Shown here: in pieces, positions 1 to 7,731 of the stretch | Position numbering within the stretch: position 1 is the stretch's first letter | Layout: every line of letters begins with the position of its first letter | Assembly: GCA_017557475.1 (NCBI GenBank) | Contig: JAFYYO010000368.1 | Span: 1 to 16,498, forward strand | DNA from: Bacteroidaceae bacterium | Lineage (GTDB): Bacteria > Bacteroidota > Bacteroidia > Bacteroidales > Bacteroidaceae | Reading direction: 5' to 3' | Length of the DNA stretch: 16,498 nucleotides | Notes under the pieces: generated by a model | Seen by the model: only the letters and a program-made list of their open reading frames with translations | Databases searched by the model: none | What the model was told of the DNA's origin: nothing | Position numbers and translations under genes: made by a program

Positions 1-761
1 TCTAATGTCGAGCATATAGGCAAAGCCGAAGGAATAATTCTTATAGAAGCCATTCACACCGAACTGTACTCCCGGTTGCAGGAGTTTACCCACATGAAGC
101 TTGTGGTCGAAAGCCGTCATGTACGGGGTGCTTTCGCCATAGTCTTCAGGTCCACGGTCAGTCTTCATCAAACTTGCAGTATAAATCTTCTCCTCGCCCT
201 TGTTGGTTACAGGAATAGAACCGTCCAACTGATGAGCAGTAGCCTTACGCTTTGCCATAACATTGAAACGGAAATACATACCTGCGAAGGGTGCCAAGGT
301 AAGGTCTTCTACACCAAAGACGCCTTTGAACTGCTTGTTGATGCTGACGGGAATCGTAAGAGTGAAGGCATTCACCTTATATTGATAATACTCGTCCTCA
401 TGCACATTCCAACGCTTATCTTTGCTTTTACCTGCATGATAGCCAAATTAGCACCAAGTTCCAAGAAGAGATCGATTTTCTTTGCGATGCGCAAGTCACC
501 CATCCAACCGAAGGTAAATCCGCTGAGGAAGTAATTATTGTAGTCGTAAGTTTCGCCAAAGTTCGTATACTTAACCTTGGTGCCCATATAGCCCAACTGA
601 ACACGTTGGAACGTCTTCCTGTCAGTTGGAGTTGAGGGGACTTCGACTTCTACAGTTTCTTCTTCATCAACTGCTTCTTCGGACAAATCTTCATCTTGAG
701 CGTAAACACCGAGAGACAAGCACATCAGCAACGCTGCAGGCATTATTTTCAATAATTTCAT
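1..761 (-). pseudogene. outer-membrane beta-barrel protein, frameshifted and cut by the window edge
   Basis: The 5' part reads from ATG at 761 with a signal peptide (about residues 1-21, ending ...GVYA before QDED), then an acidic stretch (about residues 23-40, rich in D and E), then barrel-like text (FQRVQLGYMG, YFLSGFTFGWMGDLRIAKKI, FLELGANL). This frame stops at 372-374 after about 129 residues. Another minus-strand frame stays open from 447 to base 1 and continues the same kind of protein: KDKRWNVHEDEYYQYKVNAF, FTLTIPVSINKQFKGV, LTLAPFAGMYFRFNV, LQPGVQFGVNGFYKNY, FGFAYMLDIR. The best join is at the CC of 443-444 (plus strand). One extra base there gives ELGANLGYHAGKSKDKRW, which reads naturally. 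About 250 residues are visible and the C-terminus lies off the left edge. This resembles the PorT/OMP beta-barrel group in the outer membrane, but the exact family is not identified. It could be a true pseudogene or a sequencing/assembly error. Confidence 0.75.
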
Positions 762-795
762 AACTTGTATGTTTAGTTTTTGTTAATTCTTCCTG

Positions 796-827
796 CAAAT
801 ATACCCTTTATTTTTATATCTTCCAAA
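796..827 (-). promoter_or_regulatory. Bacteroidota primary-sigma promoter for the beta-barrel gene
   Basis: On the minus strand TTTG (plus 824-827) is followed after exactly 20 bases by TATATTTG (plus 796-803), matching the Bacteroidota TTTG / TAnnTTTG pattern. The start of transcription would fall near 789, giving a leader of about 27 bases to the ATG at 761. The element lies in the 87-base gap after the ABC gene, so the beta-barrel gene has its own promoter. Confidence 0.75.
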
Positions 828-848
828 CATTTTGCCGAATAAATTCAA

Positions 849-2498
849 TTAAATGTTAAGAATTCGCTTCATCTCGACGACCTGCGTGCAATATGCAATG
901 ACGGCAGGACGATGAGTTACACAAATAATGGTCTGCCCTGCCTCACGACTACTTAGGTTCTTCAAAAGTTGCTGTTCGGTTTGCATATCGAGGGCACTTG
1001 TGGCTTCGTCGAGTAGCAAAACAGAGCCTTTTCGCAGTAGGGCTCGGGCAATTGCGATGCGTTGTGCCTGACCTTCGCTAAGCCCCGCCCCAAGCTCTCC
1101 GCAGATAGTGTCGAGTCCATCAGGACGATTCATAACAAAGCCTGCACAAGCCGTCTCGAGGGCTTCTCGCATCTCCTCCTCCGTTGCATCAGGATTGCCA
1201 AGCAGAAGATTATCGCGAATGGTTCCACTAAAGAGGGTATTACCTTGCGGAACGTAAACAAGGTTGCATCGGGTTCTTGGAGAAACCTTCACACTTTGCG
1301 TCTCGTCGAACATCTCAATTTGTCCATCCGACGGCTTAAGCAAAGCGAGAATAAGACGGATAAGCGTCGTCTTACCTGCTCCCGTTTCGCCAAGAATGGC
1401 TGTAGTTGAGCCCTTGGGAAAGTCGCATGAGAACTGAGACAGGATGGCGCGACCGCCTTCCTTGTAATGGAAACTGACATCGGCAACACGCACGCCTGCT
1501 CCATTTTCGAATATTATGGGCTCGGCATCATCTTCGAGAGGCACATCTTCAAGTTCCATCAGACGTTCACTTGCAGTAAGTGTATTGATGAGAATCGGGA
1601 TGAAGCGGGTCATATCACGGAACGGACCTTGTATCTGTCCGACGAGTTGGATGAAGGAAATCATCATGCCGTAGGTGATGGTTCCTGCCTGCAAACTATT
1701 GACGCCCCAAAGGAAGGTAACAAGATAGCCTGCACCAAAGCCAAAACTGAGCAACGTAGATGAAGAGCTACTGAAGATAGCACGATGACGAACATGGCTG
1801 CGAAGTTCGCTTTGCGTCTGCATCAACTTCTCAATCATTGTTCCCGTTCGCTCCAAAGTCTTGAGGATAGCACGATGTTGAATGCTCTCTTGAAGGATAC
1901 TTTGCACACGACTTTCAGTAGAACGGATTTCGCGAGTAATGGTTCGCATCTTGCGCACATAAACTTTGCTCAGGACAAGGAAGCAAGGTACAATGCAGAC
2001 AATCAAGCAAGCCAAACGGCTGTCCATGTGGAAGAGATAGAAGAAGGCACCGATGAAACGATACGACACTTCAAGCAAAGCAGGAAAGGTCTCCGTAATG
2101 CAAGACGTCAAATCACGCACATCTTGTTCTATGCGGTTCAGCGTATCACCGCTGTGGCGGTCCTCCTGCCCATTCCACTCGCTCTGCAAAAGATGGGAAA
2201 ACAGACGTTGTTGAAGGATGTTCAACGAACGAACACCAAGCAAAGCACTCACCCATTTACGGGCAAAGCCAAGCATAATCTTTGTCACCATTATGGCAAC
2301 AAGGGCATATGCAGCCATGCGAAGACTTCCTTCTGCTCGGTTTGTGGCAATATCTATCGTCCATTTCGTGGCATAAATAAAGGCAAAGTCAAGGGTAACA
2401 GACAGAATGCCGATAAGTGCATTGAGTACAGCTTGCAGCCTCAATCCTCGAGAGGAACGCCATAGCCAAGAGGCAAGGTCACGAACGGACGTCGTCAT
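849..2498 (-). CDS. ABC transporter, fused permease and ATPase (exporter type)
   Basis: A 549-residue half-transporter from ATG at 2498. An in-frame TTG at 2507 would add MKI, but ATG is the better start. The N-terminal part (about 1-320) is an ABC exporter membrane domain with several hydrophobic helices and the intracellular segment ending in ASERLMELED. The nucleotide-binding domain follows, with Walker A GETGAGKT (about 370-377), Q-loop VYVPQ (about 414-418), signature LSEGQ (about 473-477, where the usual form is LSGGQ), Walker B VLLLDE (about 493-498), D-loop SALD and H-loop THR. It should work as a dimer in the inner membrane and use ATP to export a lipid, peptide or drug, but the substrate cannot be told. 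It lies 33 bases downstream of nadK on the same strand and no promoter is seen between them, so cotranscription is likely. Confidence 0.9.
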   Translation of the reverse strand: MTTSVRDLASWLWRSSRGLRLQAVLNALIGILSVTLDFAFIYATKWTIDIATNRAEGSLRMAAYALVAIMVTKIMLGFARKWVSALLGVRSLNILQQRLFSHLLQSEWNGQEDRHSGDTLNRIEQDVRDLTSCITETFPALLEVSYRFIGAFFYLFHMDSRLACLIVCIVPCFLVLSKVYVRKMRTITREIRSTESRVQSILQESIQHRAILKTLERTGTMIEKLMQTQSELRSHVRHRAIFSSSSSTLLSFGFGAGYLVTFLWGVNSLQAGTITYGMMISFIQLVGQIQGPFRDMTRFIPILINTLTASERLMELEDVPLEDDAEPIIFENGAGVRVADVSFHYKEGGRAILSQFSCDFPKGSTTAILGETGAGKTTLIRLILALLKPSDGQIEMFDETQSVKVSPRTRCNLVYVPQGNTLFSGTIRDNLLLGNPDATEEEMREALETACAGFVMNRPDGLDTICGELGAGLSEGQAQRIAIARALLRKGSVLLLDEATSALDMQTEQQLLKNLSSREAGQTIICVTHRPAVIAYCTQVVEMKRILNI

Positions 2499-2502
2499 AA
2501 TC

Positions 2503-2544
2503 TTCAACGTTCAATGTTTAATGTTCAATGCTCAATGTTCAACG
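2503..2544. repeat. heptamer tandem repeat (TTCAATG), six units, at the nadK/ABC junction
   Basis: On the plus strand six 7-base units follow without gaps: TTCAACG, TTCAATG, TTTAATG, TTCAATG, CTCAATG, TTCAACG. The array contains the nadK stop codon (2532-2534) and the last codons of nadK, and fills the spacer up to the ABC start at 2498. The same heptamer occurs in the opposite orientation at 7577-7604. Confidence 0.9.
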
Positions 2545-3350
2545 ACTCTTGCATCACTTCCCCAAAACAACTTGCTTCTCAATGTATGCAAGAAGGAAGT
2601 CTCAGGACGTTTCAGTACAACGACTTGATAAGGAGCCTTGCGGATGGTAAGCTTCGTGGTGTCTTGGCACGACTCGCTCCTTCCATCGATAGCTACAAGG
2701 AAGTTATGGCTACGGCTCTCAACCGTAAGCGTTATCTCGAGATTATCGGGAAGCGTCAAAGGCCGAACCGTTAAGCCGTGAGGAGCAACAGGAACAAGCC
2801 CAATGTTCTGACTGCCCGGCAACATCACAGGACCTCCTACACTCAAGGCATAACCCGTACTGCCCGTAGGCGTATTGACGATAAGCCCGTCAGCCTGATA
2901 AGTAGTCAGATACTCGCCATCGAGGTCTACTCGAATACTTATCATGCTGCTATTGTCGCGCTTAAGCACAGCCACTTCATTCAAGGCAAAGGGATAGCCT
3001 TGCATCTTCCCTTCTGAACTTTCGACTTGCAGAACATTGCAGCGCTCTTTGCGCAAAAGACCGTTTTGAAGGTTCGCGAGAGTCTGTTTGATATCGTCGA
3101 GCGAGAAATCTACGAGGAAACCAAGTCTTCCTGTATTAATGCCAAGAATAGGAATCTGCTTCTCTCCCACCTTCATTGCCGTTGTAAGGAAAGTACCGTC
3201 GCCACCCATACTAACTGCAAAGTCGGCCTCGTTAACATCATCGGTTACGGCGATGTCATGAGCGGCAAGTGCTTCATAAAGTATGTCTGCATCGCTCGTC
3301 TTCTGCTTGAAAGTATTCCAAAAGATTGCACATCTTTTTGCCTTTTCCAT
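2532..3350 (-). CDS. nadK: NAD kinase
   Basis: A 272-residue protein from ATG at 3350. It phosphorylates NAD to NADP with ATP in the cytoplasm. Family hallmarks are present: GGDGTFL (49-55), GINTGRLGFL (70-79), the NE pair (124-125) before VAVLKR, the glycine-rich GLIVNTPTGSTGY (155-167) with SVGGP (170-174), and AIDGR (220-224). Length is in the normal range for bacterial NAD kinases. The last residues VVEH and the stop are written in the heptamer repeat that separates it from the ABC gene. It is divergent from the DJ-1/ispD/recG operon across an 81-base region and has a good promoter at 3373-3403. Confidence 0.96.
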   Translation of the reverse strand: MEKAKRCAIFWNTFKQKTSDADILYEALAAHDIAVTDDVNEADFAVSMGGDGTFLTTAMKVGEKQIPILGINTGRLGFLVDFSLDDIKQTLANLQNGLLRKERCNVLQVESSEGKMQGYPFALNEVAVLKRDNSSMISIRVDLDGEYLTTYQADGLIVNTPTGSTGYALSVGGPVMLPGSQNIGLVPVAPHGLTVRPLTLPDNLEITLTVESRSHNFLVAIDGRSESCQDTTKLTIRKAPYQVVVLKRPETSFLHTLRSKLFWGSDARVVEH

Positions 3351-3372
3351 AAATTATTTCCCTTTAGCGCGG

Positions 3373-3403
3373 CAAAGTTAAGGTTTTTTTCCTAACTTTG
3401 CAA
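3373..3403 (-). promoter_or_regulatory. promoter of nadK
   Basis: On the minus strand TTG (plus 3401-3403) is followed after exactly 20 bases by TAACTTTG (plus 3373-3380), a full match to TAnnTTTG. Transcription would start near 3366, about 16 bases before the ATG at 3350. Confidence 0.75.
3393..3400 (+). promoter_or_regulatory. probable -7 element for the DJ-1/ispD/recG operon
   Basis: TAACTTTG on the plus strand matches TAnnTTTG. It is the exact inverted copy of the nadK -7 element at 3373-3380. No TTG or TTTG lies 19-21 bases upstream, so the -33 part is weak or missing. The start would be near 3406, giving a leader of about 26 bases to the ATG at 3432. The AAAGG just before that ATG is too close to be a normal ribosome binding site. 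Confidence 0.5.
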
Positions 3404-3431
3404 GCAGAAACCCCTAATATATAATAAAGGT

Positions 3432-3989
3432 ATGATTTATGTCTTTTTAGCTACCGGTTTCGAAGATATCGAAGCTATCGCACCGGTTGACATTATGCGT
3501 CGAGCAGGATTAAAGGTTCAAACAGTGTCCATTACAGGTGAACGAGTTGTCGTAAGTGCTCATGGAGTCGGCATCACGGCCGACCTCTTGCTCTCTGATG
3601 TAGACTTCCAGAAAGCCGAGATGCTTGTGCTTCCAGGCGGACTGCCAGGCTCAACGAATCTTGATGCCTGCCAACCTTTGACCGGGGCCATCAAGCGCCA
3701 TTTCGAAGAAGGTGGAGCCATTGCAGCCATTTGCGCAGCTCCCTTGGTTTTCGGTCATTTGGGACTGCTCGAAGGTCGTCGGGCAACTTGCTATCCTGGC
3801 GTTGATCCCGAACTTAGAGGCGCCGACTATACTGCCGCGATTGTAGAGTTAGACGGCAACATCATCACGGGAAAAGGCCCTGCAGCGGCTTTCGAGTTCG
3901 GCTATACGATTGTCGATTACTTCCTTGGCGAAGGAGCATCCATGCCTTTGCGACAAGGGATGATATATGAGGAACTCTTAGAAGAATGA
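3432..3989 (+). CDS. DJ-1/PfpI family protein (YajL/ThiJ-like)
   Basis: A 185-residue protein. The N-terminus [20 protein letters not shown] matches the DJ-1 start, with Glu14 in the position of the conserved glutamate (human E18). The nucleophile-elbow cysteine is Cys101 in AAICAAP, corresponding to human Cys106. LVLPGG (66-70) and the late GKGP segment (147-150) also fit. Family members have been tied to oxidative stress sensing and to glyoxalase/deglycase-type activities, and the exact reaction of this one cannot be read from sequence. It is first in an operon: its TGA overlaps the ispD ATG by four bases (ATGA), which suggests translational coupling. Confidence 0.93.
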   Translation: MIYVFLATGFEDIEAIAPVDIMRRAGLKVQTVSITGERVVVSAHGVGITADLLLSDVDFQKAEMLVLPGGLPGSTNLDACQPLTGAIKRHFEEGGAIAAICAAPLVFGHLGLLEGRRATCYPGVDPELRGADYTAAIVELDGNIITGKGPAAAFEFGYTIVDYFLGEGASMPLRQGMIYEELLEE

Positions 3990-4636
3990 AAGCTTATGCA
4001 ATCATAGTAGCTGGCGGCAAAGGTCTTCGCATGGGTGGAGACATTCCGAAGCAATTCCTGCCCATCGATGGGAAGCCTATTTTGATGCATACCATCGAGG
4101 CTTTTCGGCATGCCTTCGACGATATAGAGATTGTGCTCGTTCTGCCTTCCGACCAACATGACTACTGGCAAAAGCTTTGCAAGGACTACGATTTCCTTTC
4201 TCCGAAACGGATTGCAAAGGGCGGAGAGACGCGTTTCCACAGCGTCAAGAACGGCTTGACTCTTCTTCCGAATGATGAAGAAGCAGTCGTTGGCGTCCAT
4301 GATGGCGTGCGTCCTTTTGTATCGAAAGAGACCATCCTGCGTTGCTATGAAGCCGCAGCCCAAGGAAAAGCCGTCGTGCCGGTCGTGCCGGTTGTTGAGA
4401 CGGTTCGACAAATCCTTCCCGATGGCAAGAGTGTCACAAGACCTCGAGGCGAATACCGTCTCGTTCAGACACCCCAAACATTTCCACTCTCCTTGCTGAA
4501 GGAAGCCTATCAACAGCCTTATTCCGAAGCCTTTACCGACGACGCCTCTGTTGTGGAAGCCTTTGGAAAAGAGGTCGTTATGGTGGAAGGCAATCGCGAG
4601 AACATCAAGATAACGACTCCAAGCGACTTAAAGTAA
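3986..4636 (+). CDS. ispD: 2-C-methyl-D-erythritol 4-phosphate cytidylyltransferase
   Basis: A 216-residue protein of the MEP isoprenoid pathway that joins MEP and CTP to give CDP-methylerythritol and pyrophosphate. Seen are the nucleotide-binding loop [13 protein letters not shown] (6-18) with PKQFL (21-25, Lys22), the [13 protein letters not shown] block (79-91), VHDGVRPF (104-111), the QTPQTF segment (161-166) and TDDASVVE (184-191), ending with [10 protein letters not shown]. Length is close to the usual 220-240 residues. The start overlaps the DJ-1 stop by four bases and its TAA shares one base with the recG ATG (TAATG), so the three genes are tightly coupled. Nothing appears to be missing. 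Confidence 0.96.
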   Translation: MKAYAIIVAGGKGLRMGGDIPKQFLPIDGKPILMHTIEAFRHAFDDIEIVLVLPSDQHDYWQKLCKDYDFLSPKRIAKGGETRFHSVKNGLTLLPNDEEAVVGVHDGVRPFVSKETILRCYEAAAQGKAVVPVVPVVETVRQILPDGKSVTRPRGEYRLVQTPQTFPLSLLKEAYQQPYSEAFTDDASVVEAFGKEVVMVEGNRENIKITTPSDLK

Positions 4637-6732
4637 TGGAAGACTTGCGACAACAGGCCGTCACCTACCTTCCTGGCATCGGGCCTTCAAGAGCTAAGAT
4701 GTTGGAAGCCGAACTGGGCATCAAGACCTGGCACGACCTTTTGTACACCTTCCCCTACAAGCACATCGACCGCAGCCGACTCTACAAGATTCGTGAACTG
4801 ACCACAGAAATGCCTTTCGTACAGGTTCTTGGGCAGTTCCTTAGTTTCGAAGAGGCTGGGCAAGGTCGCAAACATCGACTGACAGGGCATTTCTGGGATG
4901 GTGAGATGTTCCTCGACGTCACTTGGTTCCATGGCATCAGCTACATCAAAAAGAGCGTGAAACTGCGGCAAGACTACATCCTCTTCGGACGTCCTGGCAT
5001 TTATGGAGGCAGATTGAGTGTCATCCATCCCGACCTCGACAAGCCCGAATCGATGACGCTCAGCAAGATGAGCATGCAACCCTACTACAGCACGACAGAG
5101 CGCATGAAGAAGGCAGGCATGACTTCCAGAACGCTGGAGAAGTTCACGAGCATGCTCTTCAGCAAACTCACCTGGACGCTTCCCGAAACCCTGCCACCAT
5201 ACCTTATCGAGAAGCTCCATCTCATGCCTCTCGACAAAGCCCTTCGAGCTGCCCACTACCCCACTACCGCCGACGAGCTTTCTGCGGCCAATATGCGACT
5301 CAAGTTCGAGGAACTCTTCTTCATCCAGCTCGTCATCATGTCGTATGCCCGAAAGCGGCAACAGGAGCGAGTCGGCCAAAGGTTTACCCGAGTCGGAGAA
5401 GCCTTCAATACCTTCTACCACAACTACCTGCCCTTCCCTCTGACAGAGGCTCAGAAGCGCGTCATTCGCGAGATGCATGCCGACATGAAAAGCGGACATC
5501 AGATGAACCGACTCCTGCAAGGCGACGTGGGGAGCGGCAAGACACTCGTGGCTCTCATGATAATGCTCATCGCCATCGACAACGGTTGCCAAACATGCAT
5601 CATGGCGCCAACCGAGATACTTGCAGAGCAGCATTTACAGACCTTCCTTAACTTCCTGAAAGATATGCCAATTAAGGTAGAACTCCTAACGGGAAACGTG
5701 AAGGGCAAAAAGCGCAAGGCCATCGAGCAAGGATTGCTGGACGGAAGCGTCAATATCCTCATCGGAACCCATGCCGTCATCGAAGATAATGTGCAATTCA
5801 ACAACCTCGGACTGGTCATCATCGACGAGCAGCACCGTTTCGGAGTAGCTCAAAGAGCGCGTCTCTGGAGCAAGAGCGACGTCAGCCCTCACGTCCTCGT
5901 CATGACCGCCACGCCCATTCCTCGCACGCTTGCAATGACAGTTTATGGCGACCTTGACGTCTCCGTTATCGACGAACTGCCGCCTGGACGCAAACCCGTC
6001 CGCACCATGCACATATACGACAATCAGCCCGAGCAGCTCTATCGAGGCGTCATCCGCGAAATTGAGGCAGGGCATCAGGTCTATTTCGTCTTCCCCCTTG
6101 TAAAAGAGAGCGAGAAGCTCGACCTCAAGAACGTGCAGGACGAGTTCATCCATCTCAAAGAAGTCTTCCCCCAGTACCGCATCAGCATGGTTCACGGCAA
6201 GATGAAACCCAGCGAGAAGGACGCAGAGATGCAGCGGTTTGTGTCGGGCGAGACGCAGATTCTCGTGGCCACCACAGTCATCGAGGTAGGCGTGAACGTC
6301 CCCAACGCATCGGTCATGATAATCCAGAATGCCGAACGCTTCGGGCTTGCGCAGTTGCATCAGCTGAGAGGCCGTGTGGGTCGTGGCGCAGAACAGTCCT
6401 ATTGCATTCTTGTCTCGAACTACAAGCTGTCGGCCGAAACGCGTAAACGCCTGCACATCATGACCGAGACCAACGACGGCTTCGAGATTGCGGAAGCCGA
6501 CCTGAAGCTGCGAGGACCAGGCGACCTCGAGGGAACTCAGCAAAGCGGAATCGCCTTCAATCTCAGGCTCGCCAACCTCGGCCGCGACGGGCAACTCGTG
6601 CAACTGGCCCGCGACACCGCATCTTTCATACTCGATGCCGACCCAGATCTGTTAGCAAAAGAGAACTATTTGCTCCGCCGTCACCTTTTGGAACTCAAGA
6701 AAGAACACCGCGACTGGAGCCAGATCTCCTGA
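4636..6732 (+). CDS. recG: ATP-dependent DNA helicase RecG
   Basis: A 698-residue helicase that reverses stalled replication forks and migrates branched DNA. The N-terminal part begins with a helix-hairpin-like LPGIGPSRAKML (12-23), then the wedge/OB domain (about 60-150). The helicase core has Walker A GDVGSGKT (296-303), APTEILAEQH (324-333), the DEQH box in IIDEQHRFG (395-403), TATPIPRTLAM (424-434), ELPPGRKPVRT (447-457), VVEVGV-type motif V as ATTVIEVGVNVPNA (545-558) and motif VI QLRGRVGRG (576-584). The C-terminal RecG segment FEIAEADLKLRGPGDLEGTQQSG (616-638) is present. Length is normal. It is the last gene of the operon, and 75 bases after its stop begins a 22-base-period palindromic array. 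Confidence 0.97.
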   Translation: MEDLRQQAVTYLPGIGPSRAKMLEAELGIKTWHDLLYTFPYKHIDRSRLYKIRELTTEMPFVQVLGQFLSFEEAGQGRKHRLTGHFWDGEMFLDVTWFHGISYIKKSVKLRQDYILFGRPGIYGGRLSVIHPDLDKPESMTLSKMSMQPYYSTTERMKKAGMTSRTLEKFTSMLFSKLTWTLPETLPPYLIEKLHLMPLDKALRAAHYPTTADELSAANMRLKFEELFFIQLVIMSYARKRQQERVGQRFTRVGEAFNTFYHNYLPFPLTEAQKRVIREMHADMKSGHQMNRLLQGDVGSGKTLVALMIMLIAIDNGCQTCIMAPTEILAEQHLQTFLNFLKDMPIKVELLTGNVKGKKRKAIEQGLLDGSVNILIGTHAVIEDNVQFNNLGLVIIDEQHRFGVAQRARLWSKSDVSPHVLVMTATPIPRTLAMTVYGDLDVSVIDELPPGRKPVRTMHIYDNQPEQLYRGVIREIEAGHQVYFVFPLVKESEKLDLKNVQDEFIHLKEVFPQYRISMVHGKMKPSEKDAEMQRFVSGETQILVATTVIEVGVNVPNASVMIIQNAERFGLAQLHQLRGRVGRGAEQSYCILVSNYKLSAETRKRLHIMTETNDGFEIAEADLKLRGPGDLEGTQQSGIAFNLRLANLGRDGQLVQLARDTASFILDADPDLLAKENYLLRRHLLELKKEHRDWSQIS

Positions 6733-6921
6733 TTTATCCATTCGGACTTCACAAACGACCTGGTTTCGATGTAACCCGCTCGTTGAAAACAGGCATGCCT
6801 TGTTGATAAACTAGGCGTGGCTAGTTAGCAAACTAGACGTGGCTAATCGACAAACTAGACGTGGCTAGTTTGAAAACATAACGTGGTATGTCGGGGACGA
6901 TACCCACGAAGCGTGTCGCGT
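6733..6921. other. convergent intergenic region after recG
   Basis: This 189-base gap lies between the convergent ends of recG and the small barrel gene. No ORF is convincing. The first about 53 bases show only a loose inverted pair (CCTGGTTT at 6759-6766 and AAAACAGG at 6786-6793). The rest is the 22-base array (6786-6895) followed by a short CACG-AAG-CGTG hairpin near 6905-6915. No classic stem plus T-run terminator is seen, so the array may serve that role in both directions. Confidence 0.6.
6786..6895. repeat. 22-base-period palindromic tandem array 1 (five units)
   Basis: Units begin at 6786, 6808, 6830, 6852 and 6874, each exactly 22 bases. Three of them read AAACTAG, then RCGTGG, then CTAG or CTAA, with ends close to TTTGC. 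Read across the unit boundary the consensus contains the perfect palindrome CTAGTTTGCAAACTAG. The last unit replaces both arms at once: CATA left and TATG right around ACGTGG. The first unit also has its own matching arms around the palindrome AGGCATGCCT. The same period and end bases recur at 12687-12840. Confidence 0.9.
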
Positions 6922-7632
6922 TTAGAAGTTTGTCTTCTTGAGGTCGAAGAGGTAGGAGACTTTGGCGATGATGGTGCCGTTGGCGCTGCGGGCAAAGGGA
7001 TCTTTCTTCGAGTTGCCGAACATATCGCTCAGGGCATAGAAATAGCGCCCTTCGACGAGGAAGTGATGTCCACTCTTTGTGCTGATATCCATTCCGAGAC
7101 CGCCTGTTATGCCGTACTCGAACTTCTTTTCCACGTCGAGTTCATGCTGGTTCTTGAGGCCATTGAGCTGATATGGGACGAAGCCTGAGCCGTCGCCTGT
7201 GGTCTTCGTGGTCTCGCCTATACAGAAACCAAGCTGAGGTCCGATGACGAGGTAGCCTTTCACGCCGCCACGCTCGCGTCCATACCCCAGGTTAGCCAGC
7301 AAAGGAACCTGAACATAATGAACGGTTCGCTGGTAGGTGCCTGCATCTGTGTCGGATGTCTCTTTCCAGCCGGCTTGCGAATAGTTGACTTCTCCCTGAA
7401 TGGCACAAAGGAGGCTGAAGTATTTCTCGCAGGTATATCGGGCCGTGACGCCAAAGGTCGCTCCTGGCTTGAAGCTCTGTTTGATGGCGGGCTTAAACGA
7501 GACTTTGTTCATGACGAAACCTCCGTTCACACCCATAGCGAAGTCCGTGCGAGGCTCGCCAACCTGGGCCATCGACCATTGGACATTGAACATTGAACAT
7601 TGAACAAGGAAAAGCAGAAGGAGGCGTTTCAT
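6922..7632 (-). CDS. PorT-like outer-membrane beta-barrel protein (porin family)
   Basis: A 236-residue protein from ATG at 7632. An in-frame extension up to ATG 7710 (or TTG 7713) exists but merely translates repeats and lacks a signal sequence at its start. The chosen start gives MKRLLLLFLV followed by QCSMFNVQWSMA and a cut before Q23, a signal peptide of which about half is encoded by the TTCAATG heptamer array. The mature part has alternating beta-strand text (FAMGVNGGFVMNKVSF, GATFGVTARYTCEKYFSLL, YVQVPLLANLGYG, GYLVIGPQLGFCIG, YGITGGLGMDI, HHFLVEGRYFYAL, IIAKVSYLFDL) and ends in an aromatic F, as barrel proteins do. Its function in the outer membrane is unknown. It follows the LysM gene by 99 bases and may be cotranscribed with it. 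No Shine-Dalgarno is seen: the leader is a pyrimidine-rich heptamer array. Confidence 0.85.
   Translation of the reverse strand: MKRLLLLFLVQCSMFNVQWSMAQVGEPRTDFAMGVNGGFVMNKVSFKPAIKQSFKPGATFGVTARYTCEKYFSLLCAIQGEVNYSQAGWKETSDTDAGTYQRTVHYVQVPLLANLGYGRERGGVKGYLVIGPQLGFCIGETTKTTGDGSGFVPYQLNGLKNQHELDVEKKFEYGITGGLGMDISTKSGHHFLVEGRYFYALSDMFGNSKKDPFARSANGTIIAKVSYLFDLKKTNF
7577..7604. repeat. heptamer tandem repeat (CATTGAA), four units, inside a signal peptide
   Basis: Plus-strand units are CATTGGA, CATTGAA, CATTGAA, CATTGAA. They are the reverse complement of the TTCAATG units at 2503-2544. In the barrel gene (minus) they encode VQCSMFNVQW. Three heptamers make seven codons, and all remain open in this frame. 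Confidence 0.9.
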
Positions 7633-7674
7633 ATGAAGGATGAAGGATGAAGGATGAAGAATGAGGAATGAGGG
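7633..7674. repeat. heptamer tandem repeat (ATGAAGG), six units, abutting the barrel start codon
   Basis: Plus-strand units are ATGAAGG three times, then ATGAAGA, ATGAGGA and ATGAGGG. The array begins one base upstream of the barrel ATG (at 7632 on minus) and forms its whole visible translation leader, which reads as CCTTCAT units on the coding strand. Confidence 0.9.
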
Positions 7675-7731
7675 ATGATTGTCAGCCGTCATACTTCCAC
7701 TTTCAGACATCAAAAGCTTTGGTCATCTGGC

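Noticed and set aside
372..450. Programmed ribosomal frameshift in the beta-barrel gene
   Set aside because: No good slippery heptamer followed by a stable stem is seen. A one-base loss in a short G run on the coding strand explains the break more simply.
76..534. Plus-strand open frame of 152 codons over the broken barrel gene
   Set aside because: The minus-strand frames here have signal peptide and barrel strands; the plus frame has none and no promoter.
4687..6603. Long minus-strand open frames of about 305-315 codons opposite recG
   Set aside because: They lie antisense to a fully recognisable recG, carry no domain signal, and have compositions expected of a mirrored frame.
7633..7713. 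Upstream start of the small barrel protein at 7710/7713
   Set aside because: The added residues translate the heptamer array (HPSFLILHPSSFILH) and would place the signal peptide internally.
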